Positions 10,600-23,555 of a stretch of 64,000 nt of DNA are shown in pieces. The notes beneath the pieces were generated by a model. It did not search any database, was not told the DNA's origin, and saw only the letters and a list, made by a program, of their open reading frames with translations. The translations under genes were made by a program, and so were the position numbers. This DNA comes from Cordylochernes scorpioides. Taxonomy: Eukaryota > Arthropoda > Arachnida > Pseudoscorpiones > Chernetidae. Position 1 is the first letter of the stretch. Each line of letters opens with the position of its first letter. Location: contig CP092879.1 of NCBI GenBank assembly GCA_030710605.1, positions 46,914,256 to 46,978,255 on the forward strand. Reading direction: 5' to 3'.

Positions 10600-10942
10600 G
10601 ATGTTTATGATGCATTATCGCGCCATCTGTTATCAAAATTCGAAACTATTATAGACGCGTATGATTCTTTTTAAAAATAAACAATTTCTACTGCCCTTAT
10701 TGCAATGGAAAAATTACCCATTCAAAGAATCTAGCATCAGTATCACTATAAAAGGAAGTTAAAAAAATGCAATATAACAGCGGTATGGTAGATTAAACTG
10801 GCGAAACCGCTAGGAGGGTTCACCACTGATGAGCCAGGCCCTCCCATTAATTTTTCCATTGCAGTAAGGACAGTAAAAATTGTTTATTTTTAAAAAGAAT
10901 CATACGCGTCTATAATAGTTTCGAATTTTGATAATGATGTTT
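10600..10942 (+). mobile_element. Foldback element carrying rearranged hammerhead, copy 1
   Basis: Long inverted arms: 'ttatcaaaattcgaaactat' with 'tagacgcgtatgattctttt' on the left, and the complement ending 'atagtttcgaattttgataa' on the right. They enclose about 190 bp with the motif annotated at 10779-10844. Relatives: 50843-51193 (full), 29696-29872 (core deleted), 62345-62408 and 26223-26315 (partial). No protein coding. Confidence 0.75.
10779..10844 (+). ncRNA. Hammerhead core in non-circular strand order, copy 1
   Basis: Strand order is cleavage strand, then GAAA strand, then CUGAUGA strand. AGCGG (10779-83) + UA (10784-85, GUA site) + UGGU (86-89); CUGGC (10798-802) + GAAA (803-806) + CCGCT (807-811); ACCA (10822-25) + CUGAUGA (826-832) + GCCAG (833-837). 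Stem III is AGCGG/CCGCT plus the A-U closing pair, stem I is UGGU/ACCA, stem II is GCCAG/CUGGC. GGAGGG (813-818) pairs with CCCTCC (839-844) as a fourth helix. All invariant hammerhead residues are present, but the order demands a pseudoknot, unlike types I, II and III. Confidence 0.6.
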
Positions 10943-11490
10943 AAAGTGACTCACACAATGATGAGATTATACTATATTACACCCAGAGGGAGTAGAAAAA
11001 AAGAGTAATATTGCTCAAATTTAACTTCTTATGATACGTAATGAATGGCTTCAATTTGGAGATCTAAAAATAGTTAAAGTTAATTTCTTATGATTTTCCA
11101 AATATTTTGTCTATGTAAGAGCTTGTACATTTATACCAAGTTTTATGGTATTTCAGCAGTTCCTTCTGGGTAGACGAATTTCTATCTCTAGTAATGTTTG
11201 TTAGATTTATGGAAGAAAACCTAGTACTTCATTCAACAGCGTGACTTGGATTAATCCCGGGTTGCTAGGCGACCTTTGTATCGAATTGATATAAAGAAAT
11301 TGGAATTTGTTTACTACCTTAAACCGTGTATTTTGCGATCTATGGATACCCTCCTGAAGTCTGTTATTACCACATGACAGTTGAGTATTGTCATTTTCTT
11401 AAAAGTTATATAAAATACTAAACTATTAATACAATAACCAGCTCAATCCACAGTTCAACAACACATAGTATTGAGGATGGAATTAGAGTA
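10943..11490. other. Spacer, nothing recognised
   Basis: AT-rich non-repetitive sequence with no convincing frame or RNA. Confidence 0.5.
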
Positions 11491-12060
11491 TTATTTCAAG
11501 TATAGATTATATAAGCAACAACAACAATAGTCTTTATTAAGACCTTTTGGTTTTATAAATATTTTCCAATTATACATACACAAAGCTTTATTAAGACCAC
11601 TGGTCTTATACAGATTCATCACAGGAAGAAAGGAATCATAGATGGAGCTCCTGTACTCCAGGCAGCGCAGCACCCAACAACAGCCTACAGGTCCGACGCA
11701 TGTCCAATGGCCACACGTTCTTTCGTGCCTACGTCATGGTTAGCAAATCACTGAACAGGGTAGTGTGGAATCAGCCGTGTTCTAGTCTTCGCTTTCCTCG
11801 TCCAAATGGACCACGGCATTCGGCGATTCTATTAATCTCCTCAGAACGTTGATTGTTTTCCGAGTATAAGAAGATATGTATAGAAATAACAGTAATAGTA
11901 ACAATAATCAGTAATGTTATTTACAATGTATCAAATAGGAAGAAAGAAAGGGCTTGGCATAAACTTATATGCATGCAGTCGAGACAACAGTCTCCAAGTC
12001 CGACGCATGTCCAATGTCCACACGTTCCTTCGTGCATTCGTCATGGTTAGCGAAACACTA
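11491..12060. repeat. Dispersed repeat family R3, two adjacent pieces
   Basis: Bases 11560-11760 (with 'ctccaggcagcgcagcac' and 'catgtccaatggccacacg') reappear inverted at 48810-49010. The 'gtccgacgcatgtccaatg...ttcgtgc' part occurs again at 11998-12060. The class is unclear. Frames here follow the repeat and are not genes. Confidence 0.55.
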
Positions 12061-12169
12061 AAAAGGCTAAACTAACATCTACTTATATAATTGCCTTATT
12101 CTGTCTGTGTGAAGTTCACTGTGTGAAGTTCACGGATAGATTTTGGTCAGAATGGATAAAATAAAAAAA

Positions 12170-12245
12170 GTGTCAAGGGATGGGAATCGAACCCACGACC
12201 TTCCGCTTACCGGGCAGATGCCATGACCACTAGGCCACATGACCA
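12170..12245 (-). mobile_element. tRNA-like SINE head (with 12061-12329 body and repeat)
   Basis: The minus strand has an A box (TGGCCTAGTGG) and a B box (GGTTCGATTCC) at tRNA spacing, with an anticodon stem TCTGC/GCGGA. The acceptor stem pairs poorly. Position 33 is C rather than U and no CCA or terminator is convincing, so I read it as tRNA-derived and not a working tRNA. It abuts the 84-bp repeat at 12246-12329. A related head lies at 40201-40274. Confidence 0.6.
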
Positions 12246-12329
12246 CAATTTATAATTGTAACAAATAGTATTTGAATCAAAACATTCAATCGGGTAAAAC
12301 ACGGGCGTTGCCCGGGTCATTCGGCTAGT
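12246..12329 (+). repeat. 84-bp dispersed repeat end, copy 2
   Basis: Matches 4483-4566 over its full length, ending 'tcggctagt'. Confidence 0.65.
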
Positions 12330-13393
12330 ATTTACATAAATGCTTAACGATAATATTATGTGCCAAAAACGACTGTGAAAACCGACAAATATTGATGAAA
12401 TTTATCAGATTGGTATTGCAAAGTCCTTAATTCGATATTTCCTGACAATTCCGGAACTAGATAACTATCTTCTGCAACAGGTGAAGGATTAATTTATTAC
12501 CTCATCCTGTAATTCTCTGCTAATTGTCTTGGAGTAGTTTGAAGTCTGAACGGTACGTTGGTTAGTTATCATGGCTATAAACAACATTATATAGGTATAG
12601 TATATTATTCTATAGCAAACTTTTTTTAAATTTTATAAACAGATTCATTATTATATCTATATTTTCGGTTCCAAAATCACTTTATTAGGTACCGCTCAAA
12701 AAGAGCAACCTAGTTTATGATAATTGCAACAATGAATAATATGTGAAGGTTATTCACATATTAAACAAAATGTTAACGCTGGATTCAATCCCGGTTCATG
12801 GCTGTTGGGAATCGAGGGTGTTACTCACTCGTAAACCTACGTTTTATATCTCTATTTTGATGCATGTTAAACTCTCCTCAATACATTTCTGGTATTTTAT
12901 AAATTTTAATTCATTTTTTTCATTGAATAAATTTTACTATATCATTCTGAGATTTGTCTTTCCTAATTTTATACGTGACAATATATATTATTCTCTATGA
13001 AAAGATTTTTAATTTAGATATTTTATTTTGATACACTGTAAAATTTTCTTATTGTTTCTCTGTTATTTTATTAGTTTTAATTTGATTTTACTTTAAATGT
13101 GTAATTCTGAGGTTTTTTCCCCTAATTTTCCACGTGACAATATTATTTTCAATATAAACGACACTTCATTCTATATTTATGTTTATATTTATATTTTACA
13201 TTATAAATGAGTAGTTTCCTCCTTTTTTATTTCTTATTCCGACATTTTGGCGAGAGAGAGTCGATGTCTCAATTTTAAAGGAAAACTATTTTAAATAAGG
13301 CTTAGACCGTATCGGCTATTTATAAATGTTCACTCATAAATTGGCGACAAGAAAGCCTAATAAAAATAGTTTTATTAAATACGAATTTTATAT
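12330..13393. other. AT-rich spacer with divergent LTR-family X remnants
   Basis: Near 12940-12985 and 13100-13143 the 'cctaattt...acgtgacaatat' end of the TRIM/LTR family X recurs twice in diverged form. Otherwise nothing recognised. Confidence 0.45.
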
Positions 13394-13569
13394 TGCCACA
13401 AGGAAAATTAGGAAAGACAAACTTCAGGATGGCACAGCAATTTATTTAAGGCAAGAACAAACTATGAATGATAAACAAAAGATAAGCAATGAGGGAAGTT
13501 TACAGAGTAGCAAAATATAAACATAGAAAAATGATACTCTTTTAATAAAATAATAAATACTTTGCTACA
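13394..13569 (-). repeat. Solo LTR of family X (minus)
   Basis: Reverse complement of the LTR at 57126 and 57632: the minus strand begins TGTAGCAAAGTATTTATTA and ends near the 'cctaattttcc' motif. No partner LTR or internal region adjoins it, so it is probably a solo LTR left by recombination. The 64-residue frame across it is incidental. Confidence 0.55.
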
Positions 13570-14194
13570 ATATTATTACTTATAAGAAATAATCATGTTT
13601 TAAATTCTATATTTTGTTAAATAATCATTTTTAACACAAACTTTTGGAATTCTTGTGTCTTATCTGTCAGGACAATATATAAAAACATGAAAATTGAAGT
13701 AAATATGTGCGATGATCTAATGAAAGTAAAAAAAGCGATAGGTACTTGGATGGTAAAATTGGGACGTGGCTGCGAACTTAAACTTTCAGTCACGTCTCGT
13801 GGAAGGAAACAATTATAGGCAGTAGTGGGTTCAGCACCTACCCATCGTTTTAATCTTGGAGTAATTCTTCTGCGATATTATAAACATAATTAACTATTTA
13901 CTTAATTATTTCTCGTTCTATAGGAATAATAGTTTGGTGGTCTAAACTATAGTATTCAATTACCACAATTCGGGTTAGATCTATGTATTGGAGCAGTTTG
14001 TGATAAGAGGATTTTAATTTTTCTCAATGGTTTGAGTGATTCTTGTACAAATTCAGATCTAGATTCTGGAACTGTTGAGTTGTTTCTATAGATATAGCTA
14101 TGTGATGTACTTATAGTGTAAGTATATCGCAAATTCAGTCATTCTGGCATAATTCCCGCCTCAGATTCCGGCATCTTGTGGTGTAATTAAGTAG
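13570..14194. other. Spacer, nothing recognised
   Basis: Ordinary AT-rich sequence between the solo LTR and the minisatellite. Confidence 0.5.
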
Positions 14195-17100
14195 TGTATC
14201 CTCCTCCATCAGTGCCTTCCTCTACTGAGGGTGGGCCACATGGTCTCTCCATATCTCCCTCCTTCAGTGCCTTCCTCTACTGAGGGTGAACAACATGGTC
14301 TCTCCATATCTCCCTCCTTCAGTGCCTTCTTCTACTGAGGGTGAGCCACATGGTATCTCCATATCTTCCTCCTTCAGTTTCTTCCTCTACTGAGGGTGAG
14401 CCACATGGTCTCTCCATATCTCCCTCCTTCAGTGCCTTCCTCTACTGAGGGTGAGCCACATGGTCTCTCCATATCTTCCTCCTTCAGTTTCTTCCTCTAC
14501 TGAGGGTGAGCCACATGGTATCTCCATATCTTCCTCCTTCAGTTTCTTCCTCTACTGAGGGTGAGCCACATGGTCTCTCCATATCTCCCTCCTTCAGTGC
14601 CTTCCTCTACTGAGGGTGAGCCACATGGTCTCTCCATATCTCCCTCCTTCAGTGCCTTCTTCTACTGAGGGTGAGCCACATGGTATCTCCATATCTTCCT
14701 CCTTCAGTTTCTTCCTCTACTGAGGGTGAGCCACATGGTCTCTCCATATCTCCCTCCTTCAGTGCCTTCCTCTACTGAGGGTGGGCCACATGGTCTCTCC
14801 ATATCTCCCTCCTTCAGTGCCTTCTTCTACTGAGGGTGAGCCACATGGTATCTCCATATCTTCCTCCTTCAGTTTCTTCCTCTACTGAGGGTGGGCCACA
14901 TGGTCTCTCCATATCTCCCTTCTTCAGTGCCTTCTTCTACTGAGGGTGGGCCACATGGTCTCTCCATATCTTCCTCCTTCAGTTTCTTCCTCTACTGAGG
15001 GTGAGCCACATGGTATCTCCATATCTCCCTCCTTCAGTGCCTTCCTCTACTGAGGGTGAACCACATGGTCTCTCCATATCTCCCTCCTTCAGTGCCTTCT
15101 TCTACTGAGGGTGGGCCACATGGTATCTCCATATCTTCCTCCTTCAGTTTCTTCCTCTACTGAGGGTGAGCCACATGGTCTCTCCATATCTCCCTCCTTC
15201 AGTTTCTTCCTCTACTGAGGGTGGACCACATGGTCTCTCCATATCTCCCTCCTTCAGTGCTTTCCTCTACTAAGGGTGGACCACATGGTCTATTCATATC
15301 TCCCTCCTTCAGTGCTTTCCTCTACTGAGGGTGGACCACATGGTCTATGCATATCTCCTTCCTTCAGTGCTTTCCTCTACTGAGGGTGGATCACATGGTC
15401 TCTCCATATCTCCCTCCTTCAGTGCTTACCTCTACTGAGGGTGGACCACATGGTCTCTTCATATCTCCCTCCTTCAGTGCTTTCCTCAACTGAGGGTGGA
15501 CCACATGGTCTCTTCATATCTCCCTCCTTCAGTGCTTTCCTCTACTGAAGGTGGGCCACATGGTCTACGCATATCTCCTTTCTTCAGTGCTTTCCTCTAC
15601 TGAGGGTGGACCACATGGTCTCTCCATATCTCCCTCCTTCAGTGCCTTCTTCTACTGAGGGTGAGCCACATGGTCTCTCCATATCTCCCTCCTTCAGTGC
15701 CTTCCTCTACTGAGGGTGGGCCACATGGTATCTCCCTATCTCCCTCCTTCAGTGCCTTCCTCTACTGAGGGTGAGCCACATGGTCTCTCCATATCTCCCT
15801 CCTTCAGTTCCTTCCTCTACTGAGGGTAGGCCACATGGTATCTCCATATCTCCCTCCTTCAGTGCCTTCCTCTACTGAGGGTGGGCCACATGGTCTCTCT
15901 ATATCTCCCTCCTTCAGTTCCTTCCTCTACTGAGGGTGGGCCACATGGCCTCTTCATATCTCCCTCCTTTAGTGCTTTCCTCTACTGAGGGTGGGCCACA
16001 TGGTCTCTCCATATCTCCCTCCTTCAATGTCTTCCTCTACTGAGGGTAAGCCACATGATCTCTCCATATCTCCCTCCTTCAATGCCTTCCTCTACTGAGG
16101 TTGGGCCAAATGGCGTCTCCATATCTCCTCCTTCAGTGTCTTCTTCTACTGAGGGTGGACCACATGGTCTCTTCATATCTCCCTCCTTCAGTGCTTTCCT
16201 CTACTGAGGTTGAACCACATGGTCTCTTCATATCTCCCTCCCTTAATGCCTTCCTCTACTGAGGGTAAGCCACATGGTCTCTTCATATCTCCCTCCTTCA
16301 GTGCTTTCCTCTACTGAGGGTGGGCCACATGGTCTCTCCATATCTTCCTCCTTCAGTTTCTTCCTCTACTGAGGGTGAGCCACATGGTATCTCCATATCT
16401 CCCTCCTTTAGTGCCTTCCTCTACTGAGGGTGAGCCACATGGTCTCTCCATATCTCCCTCCTTCAGTTTCTTCCTCTACTGAGGGTGGACCACATGGTCT
16501 CTCCATATCTCCCTCATTCAGTGCTTTCCTCTACTAAGGGTGGACCACATGGTCTATTCATATCTCCCTCCTTCAGTGCTTTCCTCTACTGAGGGTGGAC
16601 CACATGGTCTATGCATATCTCCTTCCTTCAGTGCTTTCCTCTACTGAGGGTGGACCACGTGGTCTCTCCATATCTCCCTCCTTCAGTGCTTACCTCTACT
16701 GAGGGTGGACCACATGGTCTCTTCATATCTCCCTCCTTCAGTGCTTTCCTCTACTGAGGGTGGACCACATGGTCTCTTCATATCTCCCTCCTTCAGTGCT
16801 TTCCTCTACTGAGGGTGCACCACATGGTCTATTCATATCTCCCTCCTTCAGTGCTTTCCTCTACTGAAGGTGGGCCACATGGTCTATGCATATCTCCTTC
16901 CTTCAGTGCTTTCCTCTACTGAGGGTACACCACGTGGTCTCTCCATATCTCCCTCCTTCAGTGCTTTCCTCTACTGAGGGTGGACCACATGGTCTCTTCA
17001 TATCTCCCTCCTTCAGTGCTTTCCTCTACTGAGGGTGCACCACATGGTCTATTCATATCTCCCTCCTTCAGTGCTTTCCTCTACTGAAGGTGGGCCACAT

Positions 17101-20100
17101 GGTCTATGCATATCTCCTTTCTTCAGTGCTTTCCTCTACTGAGGGTGGACCACATGGTCTCTCCATATCTCCCTCCTTCAGTGCCTTCTTCTACTGAGGG
17201 TGAGCCACATGGTCTCTCCATATCTCCCTCCTTCAGTGCCTTCCTCTACTGAGGGTGGGCCACATGGTATCTCCATATCTCCCTCCTTCAGTGCCTTCCT
17301 CTACTGAGGGTGAGCCACATGGTCTCTCCATATCTCCCTCCTTCAGTTCCTTCTTCTACTGAGGGTAGGCCACATGGTATCTCCATATCTCCCTCCTTCA
17401 GTGCCTTCCTCTACTGAGGGTGGGCCACATGGTATCTCTATATCTCTCTCCTTCAGTTCCTTCCTCTACTGAGGGTGGGCCACATGGCCTCTTCATATCT
17501 ACCTCCTTTAGTGCTTTCCTCTACTGAGGGTGGGCCACATGGTCTCTCCATATCTCCCTCCTTCAATGTCTTCCTCTACTGAGGGTAAGCCACATGATCT
17601 CTCCATATCTCCCTCCTTCAGTTCCTTCCTCTACTGAGGGTAGGCCACATGGTATCTCCATATCTCCTCCCTTCAGTGTCTTCTTCTACTAAGGGTGGAC
17701 CACATGGTCTCTTCATATCTCCCTCCCTTAATGCCTTCCTCTACTGAGGGTAAGCCACATGATCTCTCCATATCTCCCTCCTTCAATGCCTTCCTCTACT
17801 GAGGTTGGGCCAAATGGCGTCTCCATATCTCCTCCCTTCAGTGTCTTCTTCTACTGAGGGTGGACCACATGGTCTCTTCATATCTCCCTCCTTCAGTGCT
17901 TTCCTCTACTGAGGTTGGACCACATGGTCTCTTCATATCTCCCTCCTTCAGTGCTTTCCTCTACTGAGGGTGGGCCACATGGTCTCTCCATATCTTCCTC
18001 CTTCAGTTTCCTCCTCTACTGAGGGTGAGCCACATGGTATCTCCATATCTCCCTCCTTTAGTGCCTTCCTCTACTGAGGGTGAGCCACATGGTCTCTCCA
18101 TATCTCCCTCCTTCAGTTTCTTCCTCTACTGAGGGTGGACCACATGGTCTCTCCATATCTCCCTCATTCAGTGCTTTCCTCTACTAAGGGTGGACCACAT
18201 GGTCTATTCATATCTCCCTCCTTCAGTGCTTTCCTCTACTGAGGGTGGACCACATGGTCTATGCATATCTCCTTCCTTCAGTGCTTTCCTCTACTGAGGG
18301 TGGACCACGTGGTCTCTCCATATCTCCCTCCTTCAGTGCTTACCTCTACTGAGGGTGGACCACATGGTCTCTTCATATCTCCCTCCTTCAGTGCTTTCCT
18401 CTACTGAGGGTGGACCACATGGTCTCTTCATATCTCCCTCCTTCAGTGCTTTCCTCTACTGAGGGTGCACCACATGGTCTATTCATATCTCCCTCCTTCA
18501 GTGCTTTCCTCTACTGAAGGTGGGCCACATGGTCTATGCATATCTCCTTCCTTCAGTGCTTTCCTCTACTGAGGGTGGACCACGTGGTCTCTCCATATCT
18601 CCCTCCTTCAGTGCTTACCTCTACTGAGGGTGGACCACATGGTCTCTTCATATCTCCCTCCTTCAGTGCTTACCTCTACTGAGGGTGGACCACATGGTCT
18701 CTTCATATCTCCCTCCTTCAGTGCTTTCCTCTACTGAGGGTGCACCACATGGTCTATTCATATCTCCCTCCTTCAGTGCTTTCCTCTACTGAAGGTGGGC
18801 CACATGGTCTATGCATATCTCCTTTCTTCAGTGCTTTCCTCTACTGAGGGTGGACCACATGGTCTCTCCCTCCTTCAGTGCCTTCTTCTACTGAGGGTGA
18901 GCCACATGGTCTCTCCATATCTCCCTCCTTCAGTGCCTTCCTCTACTGAGGGTGGGCCACATGGTATCTCCATATCTCCCTCCTTCAGTGCCTTCCTCTA
19001 CTGAGGGTGAGCCACATGGTCTCTCCATATCTCCCTCCTTCAGTTCCTTCCTCTACTGAGGGTAGGCCACATGGTATCTCCATATCTCCCTCCTTCAGTG
19101 CCTTCCTCTACTGAGGGTGGGCCACATGGTCTCTCTATATCTCTCTCCTTCAGTTCCTTCCTCTACTGAGGGTGGGCCACATGGCCTCTTCATATCTCCC
19201 TCCTTTAGTGCTTTCCTCTACTGAGGGTGGGCCACATGGTCTCTCCATATCTCCCTCCTTCAATGTCTTCCTCTACTGAGGGTAAGCCACATGATCTCTC
19301 CATATCTCCCTCCTTCAGTTCCTTCCTCTACTGAGGGTAGGCCACATGGTATCTCCATATCTCCTCCCTTCAGTGTCTTCTTCTACTAAGGGTGGACCAC
19401 ATGGTCTCTTCATATCTCCCTCCTTCAGTGCTTTCCTCTACTGAGGTTGGACCACATGGTCTCTTCATATCTCCCTCCCTCAGTGCTTTCCTCTACTGAG
19501 GGTGGACCACATGGTCTCCTTATATCTCCCTCCTTCAGTGCTTTCCTCTACTGAGGGTGGACCACATGGTCTCCTTATATCTCCCTCCTTCAGTGCTTTC
19601 CTCTACTGAGGGTGGACCACATGGTCTCTTCATATCTCCCTCCTTCAGTGCTTTCCTCTACTGAGGGTGGACCACATGGTCTCCTTATATCTCCCTCCTT
19701 CAGTGCTTTCCTCTACTGAGGGTGGACCACATGGTCTCTTCATATCTCCCTCCTTCAGTGCTTTCCTCTACTGAGGTTGGACCACATGGTCTCTTCATAT
19801 CTCCCTCCTTCAGTGCCTTCCTTTACTGAGGGTGGACCACATGGTCTCTTCATATCTCCCTCCTTCAGTGCTTTCCTCTACTGAGGGTGGACCACATGGT
19901 CTCCTTATATCTCCCTCCTTCAGTGCTTTCCTCTACTGAGGGTGGACCACATGGTATCTCCATATCTCCCTCCTTCAGTGCTTACCTCTACTGAGGGTGG
20001 ACCACATGGTCTATTCATATCTCCCTCCTTCAGTGCTTTCCTCTACTGAGGGTGGACCACATGGTCTCCTTATATCTCCCTCCTTCAGTTCTTTCCTCTA

Positions 20101-21735
20101 CTGAGGGTGGACCACATGGTATCTCCATATCTCCCTCCTTCAGTGCTTACCTCTACTGAGGGTGGACCACATGGTCTCTCCATATCTCCCTCCTTCAGTG
20201 CTTACCTCTACTGAGGGTGGACCACATGGTATCTCCATATCTCCCTCCTTCAGTGCTTACCTCTACTGAGGGTGGACCACATGGTCTCTCCATATCTCCC
20301 TCCTTCAGTGCTTACCTCTACTGAGGGTGGACCACATGGTCTCTCCATATCTCCCTCCTTCAGTGCTTACCTCTACTGAGGGTGGACCACATGGTCTCTC
20401 CATATCTCCCTCCTTCATTGCTTACCTCTACTGAGGGTGGACCACATGGTCTCTTCATATCTCCCTCCTTCAGTGCTTTCCTCTACTGAGGGTGGACCAC
20501 ATGGTCTCTTCATATCTCCCTCCTTCAGTGCTTTACTCTACTAAGGGTGGACCACATGGTCTCTTCATATCTCCCTCCTTCAGTGCTTTCCTCTACTGAG
20601 GGTGGACCACATGGTCTCTTCATATCTCCCTTCTTCAGTGCTTTCCTCTACTTAGGGTGGACCACATGGTCTCTCCATATCTCCCTCCTTCAGTGCCTTC
20701 CTTTACTGAGGGTGGACCACATGGTCTCTTCATATCTCCCTCCTTCAGTGCTTTCCTCTACTGAGGGTGGACCACATGGTCTCTTCATATCTCCCTCCTT
20801 CAGTGCTTTCCTCTACTGAGGGTGGACCACATGGTATCTCCATATCTCCCTCCTTCAGTGCTTACCTCTACTGAGGGTGGACCACATGGTCTCTTCATAT
20901 CTCCCTCCTTCAGTGCTTTCCTCTACTGAGGGTGGACCACATGGTCTCCTTATATCTCCCTCCTTCAGTTCTTTCCTCTACTGAGGGTGGACCACATGGT
21001 ATCTCCATATCTCCCTCCTTCAGTGCTTACCTCTACTGAGGGTGGACCACATGGTCTCTCCATATCTCCCTCCTTCAGTGCTTACCTCTACTGAGGGTGG
21101 ACCACATGGTCTCCTTATCTCCCTCCTTCAGTGCTTACCTCTACTGAGGGTGGACCACATGGTCTCTCCATATCTCCCTCCTTCAGTGCTTACCTCTACT
21201 GAGGGTGGACCACATGGTCTCTTCATATCTCCCTCCTTCAGTGCTTTCCTCTACTGAGGGTGGACCACATGGTCTCTTCATATCTCCCTTCTTCAGTGCT
21301 TTCCTCTACTGAGGGTGGACCACATGGTCTCTTCATATCTCCCTCCTTCAGTGCTTTCCTCTACTGAGGGTGGACCACATGATCTCTCCATATCTCCCTC
21401 CTTCAGTGCCTTCCTCTACTGAGGGTGGGCCACATGATCTCTCCATATCACCCTCCTTCAGTGCCTTCCTCTACTGAGGGTGGGCCACATGATCTCTCCA
21501 TATCACCCTCCTTCAGTGCTTTCCTCTACTGAGGGTGGGCCACATGATCTCTCCATATCTCCCTCCTTCAGTGCCTTCCTCTACTGAGGGTGGGCCACAT
21601 GATCTCTCCATATCACCCTCCTTCAGTGCTTTCCTCTACTGAGGGTGGGCCACATGATCTCTCCATATCACCCTCCTTCAGTGCTTTCCTCTACTGAGGG
21701 TGGGCCACATGATCTCTCCATATCACCCGCCATCA
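14195..21735 (+). repeat. 55-bp minisatellite, about 137 units, with higher-order duplications
   Basis: The unit carries 'cttcctctactgagggtg', 'gccacatggtctctccatat' and 'ctccctccttcagtg'. Spacing is 55 bp, with rare 1-7 bp deletions. CCTTCAGT and ACTGAGGG in each unit can form an 8-bp hairpin with one G-U pair. Each unit also has a CACATG E-box-like hexamer. Blocks of about 28 and 31 units recur (landmarks at 15601, 17140 and 18845), showing higher-order duplication. The frames seen (FISPSFSAFLY-like) are products of the repeat: 55 is not a multiple of 3 and stops recur. Confidence 0.95.
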
Positions 21736-22344
21736 TCTCGTTGTATATACGTCGTCCATTGTTTCAGATCGTCCATATATCATCGCCGTCCTATATAGTG
21801 GGGCAACTGTACCTTGACAATCAAACAAATTAGGCTTAAAGGCTTCCTGAAAAATAGATGAAAATATATTTATTAAACGATGCCTTTTCCTAATTATTAT
21901 CTATATTTTTTTATTAATATCGTAGAGTGTGCTAATATATTTTCAAAATAACATAGTGTAAGGAAATAGGAACGATATTTTATGCAGTAAATGTGTTTCT
22001 TATATTTAATGATAACTTAATTTAACGATATAGTTTGTGATTAATTTATCAGATTCTTAGACCCACGTAGAGATATATCAATAACAATACAGACTGTCTA
22101 CATAAGTCTATTTTATTTTACAATTTCTTGCGGCGCGTAATCTCGATTTATGAGTCAATTCTGGGAGGGTGGTAATTTGAGGAGATTTCTCCCTCCCATG
22201 GCTGCTGGTGGTGGATAAAGTTGCTAATTCCTATTATAGATCATCAGCACTCAATTACTGAACATTATAAAAGATATTGATTATATATTTGAAAAATAAA
22301 CGCTATACTTTATACTGTGAAAAATAATTTTAAAAATAATAAAA
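21736..22344. other. Spacer, nothing recognised
   Basis: Bases 22080-22260 are non-repetitive and slightly richer in GC, without a frame or RNA I recognise. Confidence 0.45.
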
Positions 22345-22585
22345 AAGGTCGAGTGTTGGTATTAAAATCAAAGAAGGCACATATTGACCAGGAGCACATT
22401 AGCTTTTTAGATGACAGAGCGCCATCTAGTGGAACAGAAATCAACTAAACGTTGATTTATATATCAGGGAACAGGTTAAATCAACGTTTAGTTGATTTCC
22501 GTTTCACTAGATGGCGCTCTACCATCTAAAAAGCTCATGTGCTGCTGGTCAGGATATGCCTTTTTTGATTTTAATACTTAATACT
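22345..22585. mobile_element. Foldback of hammerhead family F1, centre deleted
   Basis: Near-palindrome. The left arm has 'gagcgccatctagtgg' and 'atcaactaaacgttgattt'; the right arm repeats both inverted, then 'ctggtcaggatatgcctttt'. The hammerhead that lies between such arms in the copy at 39148-39490 is missing here. Confidence 0.65.
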
Positions 22586-23050
22586 GAAAAAATATCATTT
22601 TCTACTTTAGGAACACACGCCTAGACAATCATAAGAGCTAAAATTAATATATATATATATATATGGCAAACTTTCAATATGCAATTCATATATTGAAATA
22701 AATATGTGAATATATATATGGAAAGATGATATGATACTGGGTAGCTATTAGGCTATGAAAATATATACACATCTTGGTAATACAAGTATAAAACTGTAAA
22801 TACTTGTATTTTAATGCATATTCATCCCTGTCGTTACGATTTAACAAAATCAATCCAGGGCCAGAGAACCTGGCATTATACAAAATTATATTACTTATTT
22901 ACATATTTCTTATATATTTTCACAACCTACTTACTACCCAATGTCATGCCGATTTTCTTAGCTTTAGATTGAAGAGTTTCTGAAGGTTCAGCTGTTGTTT
23001 ATGATAAAAATAATTGGCACTCAGAAAACTTGTGAACCTTATTAATAAGA
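22586..23050. other. Spacer with (TA)n, nothing recognised
   Basis: Contains a TA run near 22647-22664 and no supported gene. The last 10 bp (23041-23050) are the target duplication of the next feature. Confidence 0.5.
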
Positions 23051-23418
23051 GTCTTCTTCTTCTTCTTTCTTACTCCGCTCAATCATATTAGGGTATCAAG
23101 TTGTGACCCTTGATGGTGTCTGTTTGATGAATGGGTGAAGTAGAATGCGTCTGCCTTTGTCATTAAGACTGGGAGCACTACTCAGTGGCAGGCCGACTCA
23201 GCTCCAAAAGAAATGGCCGCCTCTGACATGAGGAACAGACGCCATGTACAGCCGCTCCTAACATGGGGTACAAACGCTGCTCATCCTGTATCCCTGGATT
23301 AGGATCCCTTACAGGGTACTATCAGCCGGGCCAGCTGAGCCCAGGTTTTTTAGCGAGCTTGTTACTGCTCCCCCTCCTCCTTTTTCATCCGGGCTTGGGA
23401 CCGGCAAAGGCGGAGTAA
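23051..23418 (-). mobile_element. Retroposon R2 (SINE or short LINE end), minus copy with TSD
   Basis: About 368 bp flanked by the 10-bp direct repeat ATTAATAAGA (23041-23050 and 23419-23428). On the minus strand it ends in a GAA-rich tail, typical of target-primed retroposition. Its other end reads 'gccggtcccaagcccgg' on minus. Second copy at 41321-41678; its 3' part seeded the array at 46930-48165. Confidence 0.75.
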
Positions 23419-23467
23419 ATTAATAAGAATCATATATATAAGTGTTTTATTATATATATATATATAT

Positions 23468-23555
23468 ATTAAAAATAAAGAAGGCATCTCCTGACCACGA
23501 GCACATGTGCTTTTTAGATGGCTCGTGGTCAGGAGATGCCTTCTTTATTTTTAAT
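23468..23555. repeat. 34-bp-arm perfect palindrome (F1 end piece)
   Basis: Arms at about 23469-23502 and 23521-23554 ('aataaagaaggcatctcc', 'tgaccacgagc') are exact inverted copies around an 18-nt loop. It is the terminal part of the F1 foldback family placed back to back. Confidence 0.8.

Noticed and set aside
14195..21833. Repeated open frames (for example 20547-20819) suggesting a repeat protein
   Set aside because: The 55-bp unit is not a multiple of three and stops recur; the frames are by-products of the minisatellite.
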